DNA of 64,000 nucleotides from Lamellibrachia columna (GCA_963662155.1 OY759270.1:52693374-52757373); one strand, 5' to 3'. Counted from the stretch's first letter, positions 1-14,600 are shown. The notes: a model not told the origin generated them from the letters alone. A program made the numbers and translations.

Positions 1-2575
1 TAGCAGACCTATACACGTCTTCAGTTCAATGATGGCAATGTCAGTGAAGTGCAGGATTTGCGTCAAAATCAAGACCAACAACCATCGAATCTCACTTGCA
101 TAGAAATGAGAGCCTGTCTCATGGTGAATCCGTGCGACGGAGCAACAAGCCAGGTTAGTATAACACACTCACGCACGCATGCAAGCACGCTTAAATGCCG
201 GTACGTTCCGTCGTCACGACGACGCACGATTATCTTCTGATGACCACTTCCGGTGAACAACTAGTGTAATTAAATAACGTTTCTAAAGTATCTCTCGTTC
301 CGTCGATGATACGTAACGCCACAGTTTGTTAGGACAGCCACCTGGTTCGTCGAGCTATCGAACACACTAGCAAGCATTCTGCAGTAGCAATTCAAATCAA
401 CGACACTACAACAACAACACTACAGATGTGATAGACTGGCGCGACAAACAGCTTTGACAATAATGTATTATACATTCCATTTGCAGATAGTAAATTAAAT
501 TATTTAAATTAATACCCGGTTTAGCAAAACAGCGAACTGGTCTACGAGTCTAGAAAGAGAGTGGCCATGACGTCACAGTGACGTCATTAAGAGTGAGATC
601 AATGTCTTTGGACGTGACCAGTGCCCACTGGGGGCTCCGGCGACAGTCACCGTGGACATGTCGCCAATACATTAACAAAGTAGGCAGCCAGTTTATGCGA
701 AAATAAATTAGCAAAAACAGCAGTACTAGAAATGGCCTAATTAAAACTGTCTAATTGGCACAAAGTTCCTAATGTTCAACAACGAGGCCATCGTTGTTTT
801 AGCCAAATGGATTTTAGACCATGCATGGTCGTCTACATAGTAATGGCAACAATCTGTAATAGTTGCTGAACTTAACAATGCTAATGTGAGCCAAACTTGA
901 ATATGAACAAGATAGTTGTAACACAAAATGGCCCATGCAATATGTTGGCGAGATACACAGGTTTGCTTCCTACTTCATCCCCGCTCCTACAGTTTCTGGT
1001 GCCAGAAGTGGGATGCGTGCACATTACACTCAAACTCTTCCTCTTCTCATACATACCATACAACAGGGCACATAATATTACACAACAATTTAAAATATAC
1101 ATTGATTTTTAACATCTGTACAGCAAGTATCATAGAAAAGTTTAAATAGGTACTTAAAATACTTAATTATTTAGTATTAATGTTACACTAATCTGATGAA
1201 ATCTCCGAACAGGATGAAGTAAGATGTAATATGCGGGGTTCATAGTATTGGGACGGGACATGATATAGCATAATAATGTTGCTAAATCCAACAGCATTAC
1301 CACAGTAAATCTACATTATAACTATATAACAACTGGTTACTACTTAATTAACGCTCTTGCGTACACTGTGAAATGCAACTGGCTGGAAACGTGACAAAAT
1401 GTCTCAACTACAAGCAACAACAGTTCACACTGCACGCTTAGTATCTGTTCTTCGTAACGGTGAAAAGAGATTGTCGTATCTGATATTAATAACAACGAAG
1501 GAATACTGATTACATATCCCCTGTCATCGCAATATTCTGGGCTATAAAACCTCAAAATAAACAGGCTTAATAAGGATTTCGCAAAAATTTAACAACAGCA
1601 AACATCAACTAACTAGCTAACTAACCAGTAATGAATGAACGAGCACTGGAGAGCTCAGTTTGAATCACTTTGGCCAGTGGCCGAGCGCAAACAACCACAA
1701 AATAACGTGAAAGATGCAGTTGTGGCACATCGAATTATCCATTAACTGAAGTAAAAAGCATCCTCACCCCCTCTCAGACTGACTAGACCCAGACACATTG
1801 ATCGCTCCAGAATATTCTTGCCCAACACTTTTCGTTATCTCCATTGTTACCATGGTGACCTGACGAACCGAGTCGCCAAGCACACTTCACACACAGCTGG
1901 TATAAAATGTTCACACGCACACACATATTAGTAGTAACAATGATATATATGGCAGTATGTGTGTGGGCATGTATATAAACATACATGTACACGTACATAC
2001 TTTGACAGGTACACATACATACTTTGACAGGTACACGTACATACTTTGACAGGTACACGTACATACTTTGACAGGTACACATACAAGAGTTATAGCACTT
2101 TATACAAACACACTTTTCTCTTTTCGCTGTACAAAACATATCACAGTTTCATGAAGATAAACACTGAAGTCACCTTTCCTCGTGCAGTGTTCTCTGTCGT
2201 TCCATGGCAAAATTGCACTGTCGTTGTTTTTCAGTGGCCGTGTCACAAACGCCTGATGACAGGCATTGAATGACAAAACATGGCACAAAATGCAGCCACT
2301 GCTGATCCGAGTCCGCAACCTTCAGCAAGTCATAGCATGAGTCTTATGCAGAGTCCGTGCTGTCATGAGCAGCGACGCCCAACGCAAATAGCCATGGTCA
2401 CGGTCAAATAACCAATTTTTATATCTGCAGGATGATAGCCGGGCTCTCCATTGAAGCCAGTAGTCCCCTGTGACAGCCATCAGGTCCTGATGGCTCTCAT
2501 GTTGGACCGAACTGAACCACAGCACCATAGCAGAGCAATCACAAAGAGCAGCCATGCACGACGTCATCCGTCATC
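1..2575. other. 3' flank / possible 3'UTR of sestrin
   Basis: No protein-coding signal seen. Some of this should be sestrin 3'UTR, but I found no clear AATAAA or ATTAAA on the minus strand, so the transcript end is not set. The only structured piece is the small 22-bp array at 1991-2083. Confidence 0.6.
1991..2083. repeat. 22-bp minisatellite, about 4 copies
   Basis: Unit ACATACTTTGACAGGTACAC plus 2 bases, with single-base variants (GTACAC versus ATACAC). Confidence 0.9.
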
Positions 2576-2662
2576 CTATGTCATGGACTTCATGATGGCT
2601 CGAAGCGCATACAACAACTCCCCTTGTACACGCGCCTCCAGCAACATCAGGTTAATGTGGAC
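2576..2662 (-). CDS. SESN: Sestrin exon 10 (terminal coding exon)
   Basis: The acceptor CTGTTCAG is followed by 28 codons and a TAG stop at 2576-2578. The peptide begins [20 protein letters not shown] and continues RAIMKSMT. This is the nearly invariant C-terminal helix of sestrins (VHVNLLLLEARMQ...[13 protein letters not shown] in vertebrates as I recall). It is too short to stand out as an ORF; it was located by extending the family match downstream of exon 9. Confidence 0.95.
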   Translation of the reverse strand, partial: VHINLMLLEARVQGELLYALRAIMKSMT

Positions 2663-5600
2663 CTGAACAGTGCAGAGAATACAATCACTTGTCAATAGCT
2701 GCAATCAAGTTACACAGTCAGACCAAACAGACCTCAATCTGTCTAAATTACTTTCTTCACTAATTATACACCTTTACCATGGAATACACTATAATGCAAA
2801 CAATACTTTTATGGAATCAACTTGTTCAAGTTAAACAAATAAGTACCATAGTCTACCTTAGAGTTGGTGCAATTAGTCAAGTAAAGCTTTATAAAATCCA
2901 CTTGTAAACCAAACCACCTTACTCTTCAAGTTCCTACTTGAAGAATTTGGACGCAAACAAGTAGACTTGCTACAACATCTAATCCTGTGATATCTACTTT
3001 ACAAGAGATTTCTACTTCACAAGAGATGACAAGAAAGAACGCCCTCGATGACGCACCTTCTCGGAGTGCTCGAACTCGCGCATGTAGCTGTCGTAGTCCT
3101 TCTTGCTGACACGCTCGGGGAAGCAGGTGACGATCTTGATGTAGTTCTTGAGCGGCCGCTCGAGCAGCTGGTTTACCTCGCTATAGTTGTAATCGTCGTG
3201 GCGGATCCCAAACAGACAGTGGATGTAGTTCCATATGGCATGGCGGAATGCGGACGTGTCCACGTTCGCCTTCTGACCCATACTGGAAGCAATAAGGAGA
3301 CAGACATTTTAACATCGTACAACAGGTTTGTTTAAACAAATATTACACCTATGTTATAATTTCTTTAATAAATTCAATAATTATAGATATATATTTCCTT
3401 TTGTTAAAACTATGCAGGACAGACATCAATTGATAAATATTGTAAACAACTTCTATGGGACCAGTCCTCCAGATTACTAGACAAGGACATATGACATCCA
3501 TAACAAATTTTACTAAATACAATGGATCCACCAGAATCATAACTACAAATAGGACATTAATTCGGCACCTGATAATGTATTTTTTTACAAAGCATATTTA
3601 TGCCACAGCTGTCAAAAAGACAAATTTACAAAATGTAATGTATGCTAATTTCACCAGAATCACAGCTAGAAAATTTTACAAGCTTTATGCCCAAGATAAA
3701 GACTGAGATCAGATCAATAGAAGTCAAGTGTTAGGCATGGAAATGTGACAAAGAAGCATCTTACGTGTTGTATGTCAGGTTGTACGTCATTGTGAACTTA
3801 TCATCCAACAGCTTTCCTATTTCCGAGTAGAGCCGATTGGCCAAGGAAAAGCCATGGTCTTCCCATGAATAATCCTGCATGAAAACACACACAAACGTTT
3901 ACACGTAGGCAAACACACACACAAACGTTTACACGTAGGCAAACACACACACAAACGTTTACACGTAGGCAAACACACGGACAAACGTTTACACGTAGGC
4001 AAACACACGGACAAACGTTTACACGTAGGCAAACACACACAAACGTTTACACGTAGGCAAACACACACAAACGTTTACACGTAGGCAAACACACAAACGT
4101 TTACACGAGGCAAACACACACCTCACACACACACACACACACACACACCTCACACACACCTCACACACACACACACACACAAACGTTTACACACGTAGGC
4201 AAACACACACAAACGTTTACACACACACGCACGCACGCACGCACACACACACGTAGGCAAACACACACAAATGTTTACACGTAGGCAAACACACACAAAC
4301 GTTTACACGTAGGCAAACACACACAAACGGGTTACACGTAGGCAAACACACATAAGCACAATGTCATGTAGGCCATACTGCAGTCATCAGCTGCCGGGAT
4401 GCTGTGATGGATAACACCACCAGCATCCTCCATGCAGGCTCATAAATCTTTCTTTAGTGCCTAACAGACCACTTAACCTCAGTCTTCCAACTAGGACACA
4501 GAGAGGAAATCTAGACCATATCCTAACACTATCAAGAGCTGCCGAAGGCAAATAATTTTTTTTTATCCAGGTTCGTTCTCCTCCTCAAGCAAAGGAGTAC
4601 TTTATTAGCAGCAGAAGATTTAGTATCACTAAGGCGAGTACCCATTTCCAACATTTTGTTTTCCGTGTCCCTGATATGAATTTAGAACAGAAAGGCCATC
4701 GTTATTAAAATGAAAACTATGTTAAATCAGTGTTATAAAGCACCCACTTACCAGTGCTCTGAAAGTAGGTATTTCAGTTGTGTGTCCACGCTTCGCAAAG
4801 TCCTGGTAGACAAAGTTGGCATCATCCACGTAGCGCAGGATGTCAGCCTGCGGGGACGGTTTCTTGGCAACAGGGACCACTGGAACAATGACAAATGAAG
4901 GTCAGTGTGACGTCCTTCAAGGATGACAGGATGGACAATCTGGCACATTCACTATGTTACCAGGTATATTGTGAAAAATGAAATTACATATCTCCTTTAT
5001 TTGATAATTTTAACTGTGCTTTCCCTCCTTAGTTGCCCAGTGTATTCGTCCATCTGCTGACAACTTTAACAGTGCACACTGATTTTGAGAGCCTCTGAGT
5101 TCTGGTTCTCAAAGATTTGGGCACGATAGACATGTTTGTAATATTATTATTAATTATTATTAATAATAAGAAGCACTCACATTCAGCATTCTGGTCTTCC
5201 ACTCTCTGGAACCTCTTGAGTAACTCCTCCTGAGTCATCTCCACCTGGGCCTCCTCTGTCAGCTTCCGCATCCGTTGCAGCAGCTGTTCAATACAGCTCT
5301 CTCCCTCAGGCAGCTACAACACACACAGTGTAAAGGTAAATTCTTATATCCAGTTTGTAGGATCACTCAAAGCGCTTCACACTTTTGGCACCTGTTCCTT
5401 CCAGTGCCAGTTCGACTTCTCTGGGAAGTATCCAGCCATGCTGCAATTATGGCACAAAGGTTAGTCGTTTACATATATCCACCTCTGTCTGTAGCCAGGT
5501 ACTCATTTATACAGCTGACTGAACTGAGGCAATGGGGTGTGACCAAAATTGCCAGAGCTTTGAAATGGCAGCAAGGATTCAAACCCGAGTTCTCTCGATT

Positions 5601-8600
5601 AGGAGTCCAAGGGGCCTCGATGAGCACTAGAAAAGTTTATAAAGAATATTTTGTTTAATGGCAATGACCCTGCATGTGTGGAATTAAATAGCCAAAAACT
5701 AATAATAACAATACACAAAACGATATTGATACTAGAAAATAGACAAATATATTTTTGACGATGGCTTAACCCTGCACGTGTAGAATTAAATAACTGAAAA
5801 CATACAAGTGACCTGTAACTACTGATTGCCATAATGCAGTGTATTGAAAAAAACTGTATTAAACTTTCTTAATTGGCAAAAACCACCAAAGCTTCCTGCT
5901 TTAGAAATGGCTGTCCTTTGTATGATCAAGAAACCACACTCAGACAAATGACACTAATACTGCTGGCAAACATCTACCCATTAAAAATATTCAATGGCAC
6001 TTCAGTGTCAGACAGCACTCACTAAGGCAGACAAAACTAGTTCTCAGCAAACTATTGGTGCTTATTTAACCTGCCCTGGTCACCGAGTTTCTCTGGTTCT
6101 TTTATTCTGGACCACAGGTGTCATGACGCATCTGGTGCACACAAGTCACAATGGTACAGGATATCAGAAAGTGTGAGTTTTATTTTCACCTTTTCTAACA
6201 TTCTTTCATAAAAATGCTGTGCTCAGCCAAAAAGAGGACCGCCGCATCACTCAACAAGTGCAAACAAAGTCAGCAAACTTGTCATCCGAGTTAAGAAAAA
6301 ACTTTTTGAAAATCTCTCTCACAACTTCCTGCTCAACTTTCTGCACTATGATGTTAATGTTGTGATCCTGCTCAGAGGTGCTCCACGAGTCAATGAACCA
6401 GGTACAGGAGATGCAGATGCATTGCCACATTGTGTGCAGAAACACAGTTATCATGGCTCAAGTTATAAACCATCTAGCCTACTATTTCAGATGGATGAGA
6501 CGAGGGCTACAACAAAGCTGACTATGGATAAGTTGAGAAGTAGCAACAGACAGGATTAGTATAAAAAGCATTCATAGTATAAAAGTAAAAATTAAATGCA
6601 GCCTGAGTCGCTTTGCTAAAACAAAGACTCACCGAGTTTGGCGTGCACGACTGGCTGCTGTTTTGTGAGAGGCCAGGCATGGAAAGCACCGTCGTGCTCG
6701 AGTTCTCTATGACACTCGCATCTGAGTCGGACATTGGATGAGATGAGTGACCGTCTTCTTGGTCAATCTCCGGGTTGAGGCCACAACCGTAGACAAAGCT
6801 ACATAGAGCGTGGAACTGTGCAAGTATGACAACTGCCTGCATGAGTTCAGACAGTGACCAGTTGTCTTCGCCTATGGTCAACCTCTGAAATGAGTGAAGA
6901 CAATTTATAATTCTGCTACATTAAAAGATAAGACAACTCAGAGTCTTCTGAAATGGTCACGGCAAAAATTCCTTCATCAACTGATTTAGCCCATTACAAA
7001 TCAGTTGAAGGAATTTAGCCCATTACAAATCAGATTCATTGACATCCAAATCTGTAGTGTGTGAATAGTTAATATTATTTGCAATCGGTTTAATGAGAAC
7101 ATAAACTTTTGTTAAAATCATCAGAAGAATTAACTTTGCTTGTTAAATTGTGTAACTTGCAAACCTTGTCTTATAGTATACAGAGGTGGAGCAACTTATC
7201 TTAATATAGTATACAGAGGTGGAGCAACTTATCTTAATATAGTATACAGAGGTGGAGCAACTTGTCTTAATATAGTATACAGAGGTGGAGCAATTATTGT
7301 AATTTTTGTACAGGAAATTATGATTACACACTTGTTTTTAAAACCTTGCAAACAAAGATTGTTTAACTGACAAACAAATATATCATTAATTACTAGCACT
7401 CACATCAATGTGTGACTTGTTTATTAACCATGGTCGATGCGCCATCAATTTGTTAATTTCATACAGATTCCTAAGTTTCGCAGGGATGTATTGTAAGCCG
7501 TTGAGCCAGCGCTCGTCTCCTCCTTGGAGCAGGAACTCCGTGCATTGAATGTTGATCAGATATGAACATTGATGCCGTCCAGCAGCCTGCCAACAAAACA
7601 TTCATTCTTATAACATTGATGCCGTCCAGCAGCCTGCCAACAAAACATTCCTTCTTATAACATTGATGCCGTCCAGCAGCCTGCCAACAAAACATTCATT
7701 CTTATAATAGTGATGCCGTCCATCAGCCTGCCAACAAAACATTCATTCTTATAACAGTGATGCCGTCCAGCAGCCTGCCAACAAAACATTCATTCTTATA
7801 ACAGTGATGCCGTCCAGCAGCCTGCCAACAAAACATTCATTCTTATAACATTGTATTGCTGGAAGTAGTAATACCGCACAACCTTTAACAACAACTCAAC
7901 AAAACACAGATGCAATATTTTATTATTTTAATTTTCCTGACAGATCCACAGTATCTTACTAAAGGGGCTACTAGGTCTCCTGCACCAAGCAAGTTGTTTT
8001 AAAGCATCATTCAACACAATAATTGTATGCACACATTTTAAAATCACACTCAATGTTGAAAACAACACTTTCAAGTAGTGATGGCTCTGAATTAACCAGG
8101 CTGTTTGCTATCTATTTCATATGCTTCAAGGGAAGGTTTCACTGCACAAGAAACACAATTCTACTGCGTAAAACCTGCAAATAAAACCTCTTTGACATGT
8201 CTGTTGACTGATTCGTGCAGAGTTTCTGCCGAAATAGAAACAGAAGAGAACTCTGAACCACGAGCTAACAAACAACGTCTCAATCACAAGTGTGGCTTTA
8301 AATGTACACAACCAACACAGTTCAGACCACTAGTCTTGTAGTGTGTCCAATCTATGTTTTGATGACCTACTTACAAAATATCATTGTGTAAACACTGCTG
8401 AGAGACAATAAGCCAGGGAGTATATTCATCTTTCACTGATGTAAAACGGGATATGAGAATTAGCTGCATGCATGAAGCTGTCAGTGATAATGAACCCTGT
8501 ACCTCAGATTCCCAGGAGCTGGTTTCACAGGAGATTTACCACTTGTAGGCCAGTCTTTCACCAGCACCCAGACTGACCTACAATACCATGCAAGGTCTGG

Positions 8601-11600
8601 TAGGTCAGTCTTTCACCAGCATCCAGACTGACCTACAATACCATGCAAGGTCTGGTAGGATCTGGTAGCACTCCGACTGAATGGTCTGTCTACCTGTCAA
8701 ACTCCTGGGTCCTTATTCAGCACCATTGTGGTGAAGACGACTTAATAAATCTAACATCAATAGCCATGTGGTGCTGCATGGGTGCAAGATGACCTCACTG
8801 GACACATTCTGGTGCACTGGACACCAAGGTGCTATATATACACACAGCTTTACTTGGGCAATGAACAACAGTAGCAAGACCTCCTACTAATGGCCAGGAT
8901 TTGTCCACAATCTTTTCTTTGACAACAACTACTCAACGGCTCTTCAAAGTCTGGTCCAGTTTTCTGTGCAAAACGCAACTTGTCCAAAGTGCAGTCTTTT
9001 CAGTGCTGTTGAACAAGGCCTGTTGACAATCAACTTATTTATCCTTGTGTTGGTGTCAACACTGCCCACATCAAAGTTACACTTAACCAATGGTGTCACT
9101 GGTTAGACTCTAAAGAGACAACTGTGCCTGTGTCCTGCCAACCAAAGCACTCTGCCCTGGACGTCACTTGAGCCAGCTCTTGACACTGAGCACATCTCTT
9201 CCAACTTGCACTCTGCGCACTTTTATTTTAACTCCACTCGACACAAATTCAACAAGTGTTTCCCATTCTATTTGCACCCCAAGACCATTCCCTTCCCATC
9301 TGTGGACCCACTGGGACAATTTATGGGGAAATACAAATCTCTGTTGCATACTGATCCTCAGTTACATTTGTTTCACGTCTAATTTCAGGATAAAATCTTA
9401 ACTGATCTAGTGTCCTCTACGGCATGCTGGCTTGCTTGTGCAAGTGTGTTATTTAATTTAGTTCTGATGAAATCATCAGACAAACTATTAAATTATTTTG
9501 ACTGGATCTGGTAAAAATTGAGAAACAAACGACAAAAAAGTGGTCTGCCTCAATATGCTACGACATAAAGCTATTCACACTTTGCCGATCAAATGATCAA
9601 GGTCAATTCTTTCAATGATTTTAACAAAAGTACACACTCTTTTATTAAACTATTTACACACGTTACTTAAACTATTTACACACGTTACTTAAACTATTTA
9701 AACACGCTACTTAAACTATTTAAACACGCTACTTAAACTATTTAAACGTGTTACTTAAACTATTTACACACGTTACATAAACTATTTACACACTACAAAT
9801 TTTAACATCAACAAACCTGATTCGTGATGGACTAAAAGCGACTGAGGATGTAGTTTTAAATGGTAGAGCGAGAGCAAAGAGAACAAGTGCATGATTCTGG
9901 CACACACGGTGTAGTTAGAACTCAGACAAGTTTACACAGCTTCACAAAGGTTATGTTTGCAGTTGAGTTACTGATAATGTTAACAGGTCAAGTTGGTAAT
10001 GACTGTTTCAACACTGTCAAATAGCATGACCTCGGGTGATATCACCTATGTATGGGGGTGGGGGTGGGTGGGTGGGGGGTGGAATACAATCATCCATCTA
10101 GGGGTAACACTCATCTGATTCAGCTTTCCAGTGATTGAGCTGGTGAAAAATCTGTCTGCAACGGGTAAAGTGTAAAGCATCTAAGTATATCCAACAAGAC
10201 AAGTGTTATCTGTGCCAAAACACCTTTTATTTACTCAAAACTCTAGCTGTAAGTATTGATAAAGTCTGACATACAGCTTACAATTGTACACTGCCTCAGT
10301 GAAAGGAGTAATTATACTGATCAGACATAACAAGCGCTTTGTCCACTACAGGAGCTACATCAACTAGTCTAGCTGGAAACAGGAGCTATGTTTCAAAATG
10401 ATTCAGAAACACATTTTCCTTAGAACACTGGGCATTAATGTCTGCTACATTTCCTCTCTGCTATGACTTATGCCTAATTTGGAGGTAATGTGCCGTGTTT
10501 CCTAAAATAACCCTTTCACACGGCATCTTAAAATAGCATCAGAAAAGCATCAAAGTCAAATACAGGCATCAGATTCAAGGTGACAATACCTTGACCTTGA
10601 GGACCAAGTGTCCTAACTCTTAAACAAGTGGATTGGCTTGGCCCCGTGCTGTGAGGGATTCACACAACACACATCATGTGGAAATAAAAGCATCCGAGCT
10701 CGCAAACAACTGCACTATTTCAAGCCCACTTGGATTGCTTCATAAAGCACGAGGAGATAAATGCATCAACGCTCACAATGAGACATTAAATAGAAGACAC
10801 AAATACCACGTCACGTCACCCCTGAGCCAGCTTTATTGGCCACATGTAAATTAGCCTGGCCCACTTGCCGTCCGGACATGATGCCAAGGAATCAATATTC
10901 AAACAGCTAATAAAACACCCGTAAAGAGTGAAACCGCAGACCAATATATCGTAACACAAATGCCATAAGTAATATTATTATTCCAAACAGCAACCATTTA
11001 ACATCCATGTAAAGCATAATCAAAATGGTGTGTGCATAACGTTGCTTGTTGCATAAGAGCAACAATAAACATGACAGATCCTACCTACCTAAGCCAGCAC
11101 AACCATTTAGATCTTTGACATAATTCTTAGAAGACACCCATTACCAATTAGATCATTCTTGGAAGACGGGCCCCCCATTAGAGCAATCTTGTGTAACACC
11201 ACCAACATAAAGCTGCTATGTCCTAGAAAAACTTAGGTTGATGGTTTCATGGATAGCCACAGTAATATTTATCCACTGTAATTAATTCTCCAGAGGTATA
11301 ACAAGGTGTAGTCCGTTGTATGAGCTGGGGTGTTGAGTAGAGGTATAACTAGACCCAGCCAGGTGTAGTCCGTTGTATGAGCTGGGGTGTTGAGTAGAGG
11401 TATAACAAGACCCAGCAGGGTGTAGTCCGTTGTATGAGCTGGGGTGTTGAGTAGAGGTATAACAAGACCCAGCCGGGTGTAGTCCGTTGTATGAGCTGGG
11501 GTGTTGAGTAGAGGTATAACTAGACCCAGCCGGGTGTAGTCCGTTGTATGAGCTGGGGTGTTGAGTAGAGGTATAACAAGACCCAGCCGGGTGTAGTCCG

Positions 11601-14600
11601 TTGTATGAGCTGGGGTGTTCAGTAGAGGTATAACAAGACCCAGCCAGGTGTAGTCCGTTGTATCAGCTGGGGTGTTGAGTAGAGGTATAACTAGACCCAG
11701 CCGGGTGTAGTCCGTTGTATGAGCTGGGGTGTTCAGTAGAGGTATAACTAGACCCAGCCGGGTGTAGTCCGTTGTATCAGCTGGGGTGTTGAGTAGAGGT
11801 ATAACAAGACCCAGCAGGGTGTAGTCCGTTGTATCAGCTGGGGTGTTGAGTAGAGGTATAACAAGACCCAGCAGGGTGTAGTCCGTTGTATCAGCTGGGG
11901 TGTTCAGTAGAGGTATAACAAGACCCAGCAGGGTGTAGTCCGTTGTATCAGCAGGGGTGTTCAGTAGAGGTATAACAAGACCCAGCTGGGTGTAGTCCGT
12001 TGTATGAGCTGGGGTGTTGAGTAGAGGTATAACAAGACCCAGCCAGGTGTAGTCCGTTGTATCAGCTGGGGTGTTGAGTAGAGGTATAACAAGACCCAGC
12101 AGGGTGTAGTCTGTTGTATGAGCTGGGGTGTTGAGTAGAGGTATAACAAGACCCAGCCGGGTGTAGTCTGTTGTATGAGCTGGGGTGTTGAGTAGAGGTA
12201 TAACAAGACCCAGCTGGGTGTAGTCCGTTGTATCAGCTGGGGTGTTGAGTAGAGGTATAACAAGACCCAGCCGGGTGTAGTCCGTTGTATCAGCTGGGGT
12301 GTTGAGTAGAGGTATAACAAGACCCAGCAGGGTGTAGTCTGTTGTTTGAGCTGGGGTGTTGAGTAGAGGTATAACAAGACCCAGCCAGGTGTAGTCCGTT
12401 GTATGAGCTGGGGTGTTGAGTAGAGGTATAACAAGACCCAGCAGGGTGTAGTCTGTTGTATGAGCTGGGGTGTTGAGTAGAGGTATAACAAGACCCAGCC
12501 GGGTGTAGTCCGTTGTATGAGCTGGGGTGTTGAGTAGAGGTATAACAAGACCCAGCTGGGTGTAGTCCGTTGTATGAGCTGGGGTGTTGAGTAGAGGTAT
12601 AACAAGACCCAGCCGGGTGTAGTCTGTTGTATGAGCTGGGGTGTTGAGTAGAGGTATAACAAGACCCAGCCGGGTGTAGTCCGTTGTATCAGCTGGGGTG
12701 TTGAGCATCTGGCTTTGTCTTCACTGGGAATTGATTTGGCGCAGTGACGAGACAAATGACAACATGGAACACTACACATTTAGCATGCGATTCATATCCG
12801 GTGGAAAAAAACAGAGAAACCTTGGCTGAGATGTGGGGAGAGTCAGAGGGGAGTCTCCATGAGGACCCAACAACTATCAGGGGACACAACGTCCACCATG
12901 AGGACCCTACAACTACCAGGGGACACAGTGTCCACCATGAGGACCCAACAACTACCAGGGGACACAACGTCCACCATGAGGAGCAAACAACTACCAGGGG
13001 ACACAATGTCCACCATGAGGACCCAACAACTACCAGGGGACACAATGCCCACCATGAGGACCCAACAACTACTAGGTGACACAATGCCCACCATGAGGAC
13101 CCAACAACTACCAGGGGACACAATGCCCACCATGAGGACCCTACAACTACCAGGGGACACAACGTCCACCATGAGGACCCAACAACTACCAGGGGACAGT
13201 GTCCACCATGAGGACCCAACAACTACCAGGGGACACAATGTCCACCATGAGGACCCTACAACTACCAGGGGACACAGTGTCCACCATGAGGACCCTACAA
13301 CTACCAGGGGACACAGTGTCCACCATGAGGACCCAACAACTACTAGGTGACACAACGTCCACCATGAGGACCCAACAACTACCAGGGGACACAACGTCCA
13401 CCATGAGGACCCTACAACTACCAGGGGACACAATGCCCACCAAGACGTTTTGTTACCAAATGGACTGAAGTGTTAGCAACCTTGCTTTGACAATCCAGTC
13501 TGTTAATGCATTTAAAAAAAAAATTTCAATTGACATTCATTGTGTAGCCTTGAAACTAGCTTCAAGGACTTTAAGTCTGAACAGCTGTGACGTCATATCT
13601 GACATATCTATGCCAAGGTTTGCAAAAATCAAGAAATATTTTACCCTAAAATTAATTCCTCCAGGGTGTACCACTGGTTAAATATAACAGACCAAACCCT
13701 GGACTTGCAGGAGTTCATTACTAGATGTATTTCAACTACCCTGGATGAATGATTATACCCCAGGCCGTGGAGACTTTAATAGTTTTCACTCCTAGTGAAA
13801 GCGGAGAATTTAATAGTTTTCACTCCTGGTGTAAGTGGAGAATTTAATAGTTTTCACTCCTGGTGAAATTTACCAGATAATCAGATATGTATGGGACTGG
13901 TCAACCTTATATCAACAAATATAGAGAGCCCAAATTCCCCTGTATTACAAAGGCATTAATTAAATAACAGCGATGGACACAGGAGCACTTAGTAAATAGG
14001 ACATATCCACTGTGCTGGCTGTAACGTCCTAGCCGCTCAGCTGTGAGGAGTTAACCCTCTGCCTCCCAGTGCCAATGCCGCCATGGAATTTTCCAGCAAG
14101 CAACAACACTAACGACAGCTCGGAACAAGACTTATATTTATCGCATTTACGTTATGACAAGCCGACATGACAGATGAACATAAACAAGCTTAATGGAAGC
14201 CCACAATGTTTGTTTGGACTTCTGAGGTCTACGGAAGTAGCCATCTCATGAGGGCAAAAGGGTGCAAGTGGGGGGGGGCTACAAACTTGTCAGGGGCCTG
14301 GCACATCCAGGTTGATAAATGGCATATTTATTCGCCCTTGAGATTTACAAGCCCAGGCAATTTTATGCGCTCTTAAAACACACATGGCGTCTAGTTAAAC
14401 ATTATGAAATAAAAAAATATTTTATTATGAATCTTTCTTGGGAAAAAAAGGTAAGCGAAGTGAGTTACTCACCATTATAGCAATGTAGTGCCTGTAGTCA
14501 AAGGGCAGTGGACCATCACCCCTCAGGATGTACTGCTGGGTCTTGAGGAAGCAGTCGAGGTACCGGGGGTGGTACCCCATCATCTGGATTAGATTCTCTA

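Larger units (their letters stand above)
7851..11290 (-). other. Sestrin intron 3, array-poor part
   Basis: No exon recognised. It contains a 55-bp tandem pair at 8545-8659, a dispersed-repeat copy with an internal array (9536-9826), and a G-rich run at 10053-10081. The rest looks unique. Confidence 0.7.

Noticed and set aside
3012..3281. ATG at 3279-3281 as the start of a separate small protein
   Set aside because: It is an internal codon of sestrin exon 9; acceptor, phase and family alignment place exon 8 directly upstream.
11269..12708. 479-codon minus-strand open frame of 19-residue repeats
   Set aside because: It is the 57-bp minisatellite read in a frame kept open because 57 is divisible by 3. 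It lies in sestrin intron 3, with no promoter, splice or family support.
12744..13443. Open frames in the 39-bp array on both strands
   Set aside because: Same cause: the period is a multiple of 3 and the array is intronic.
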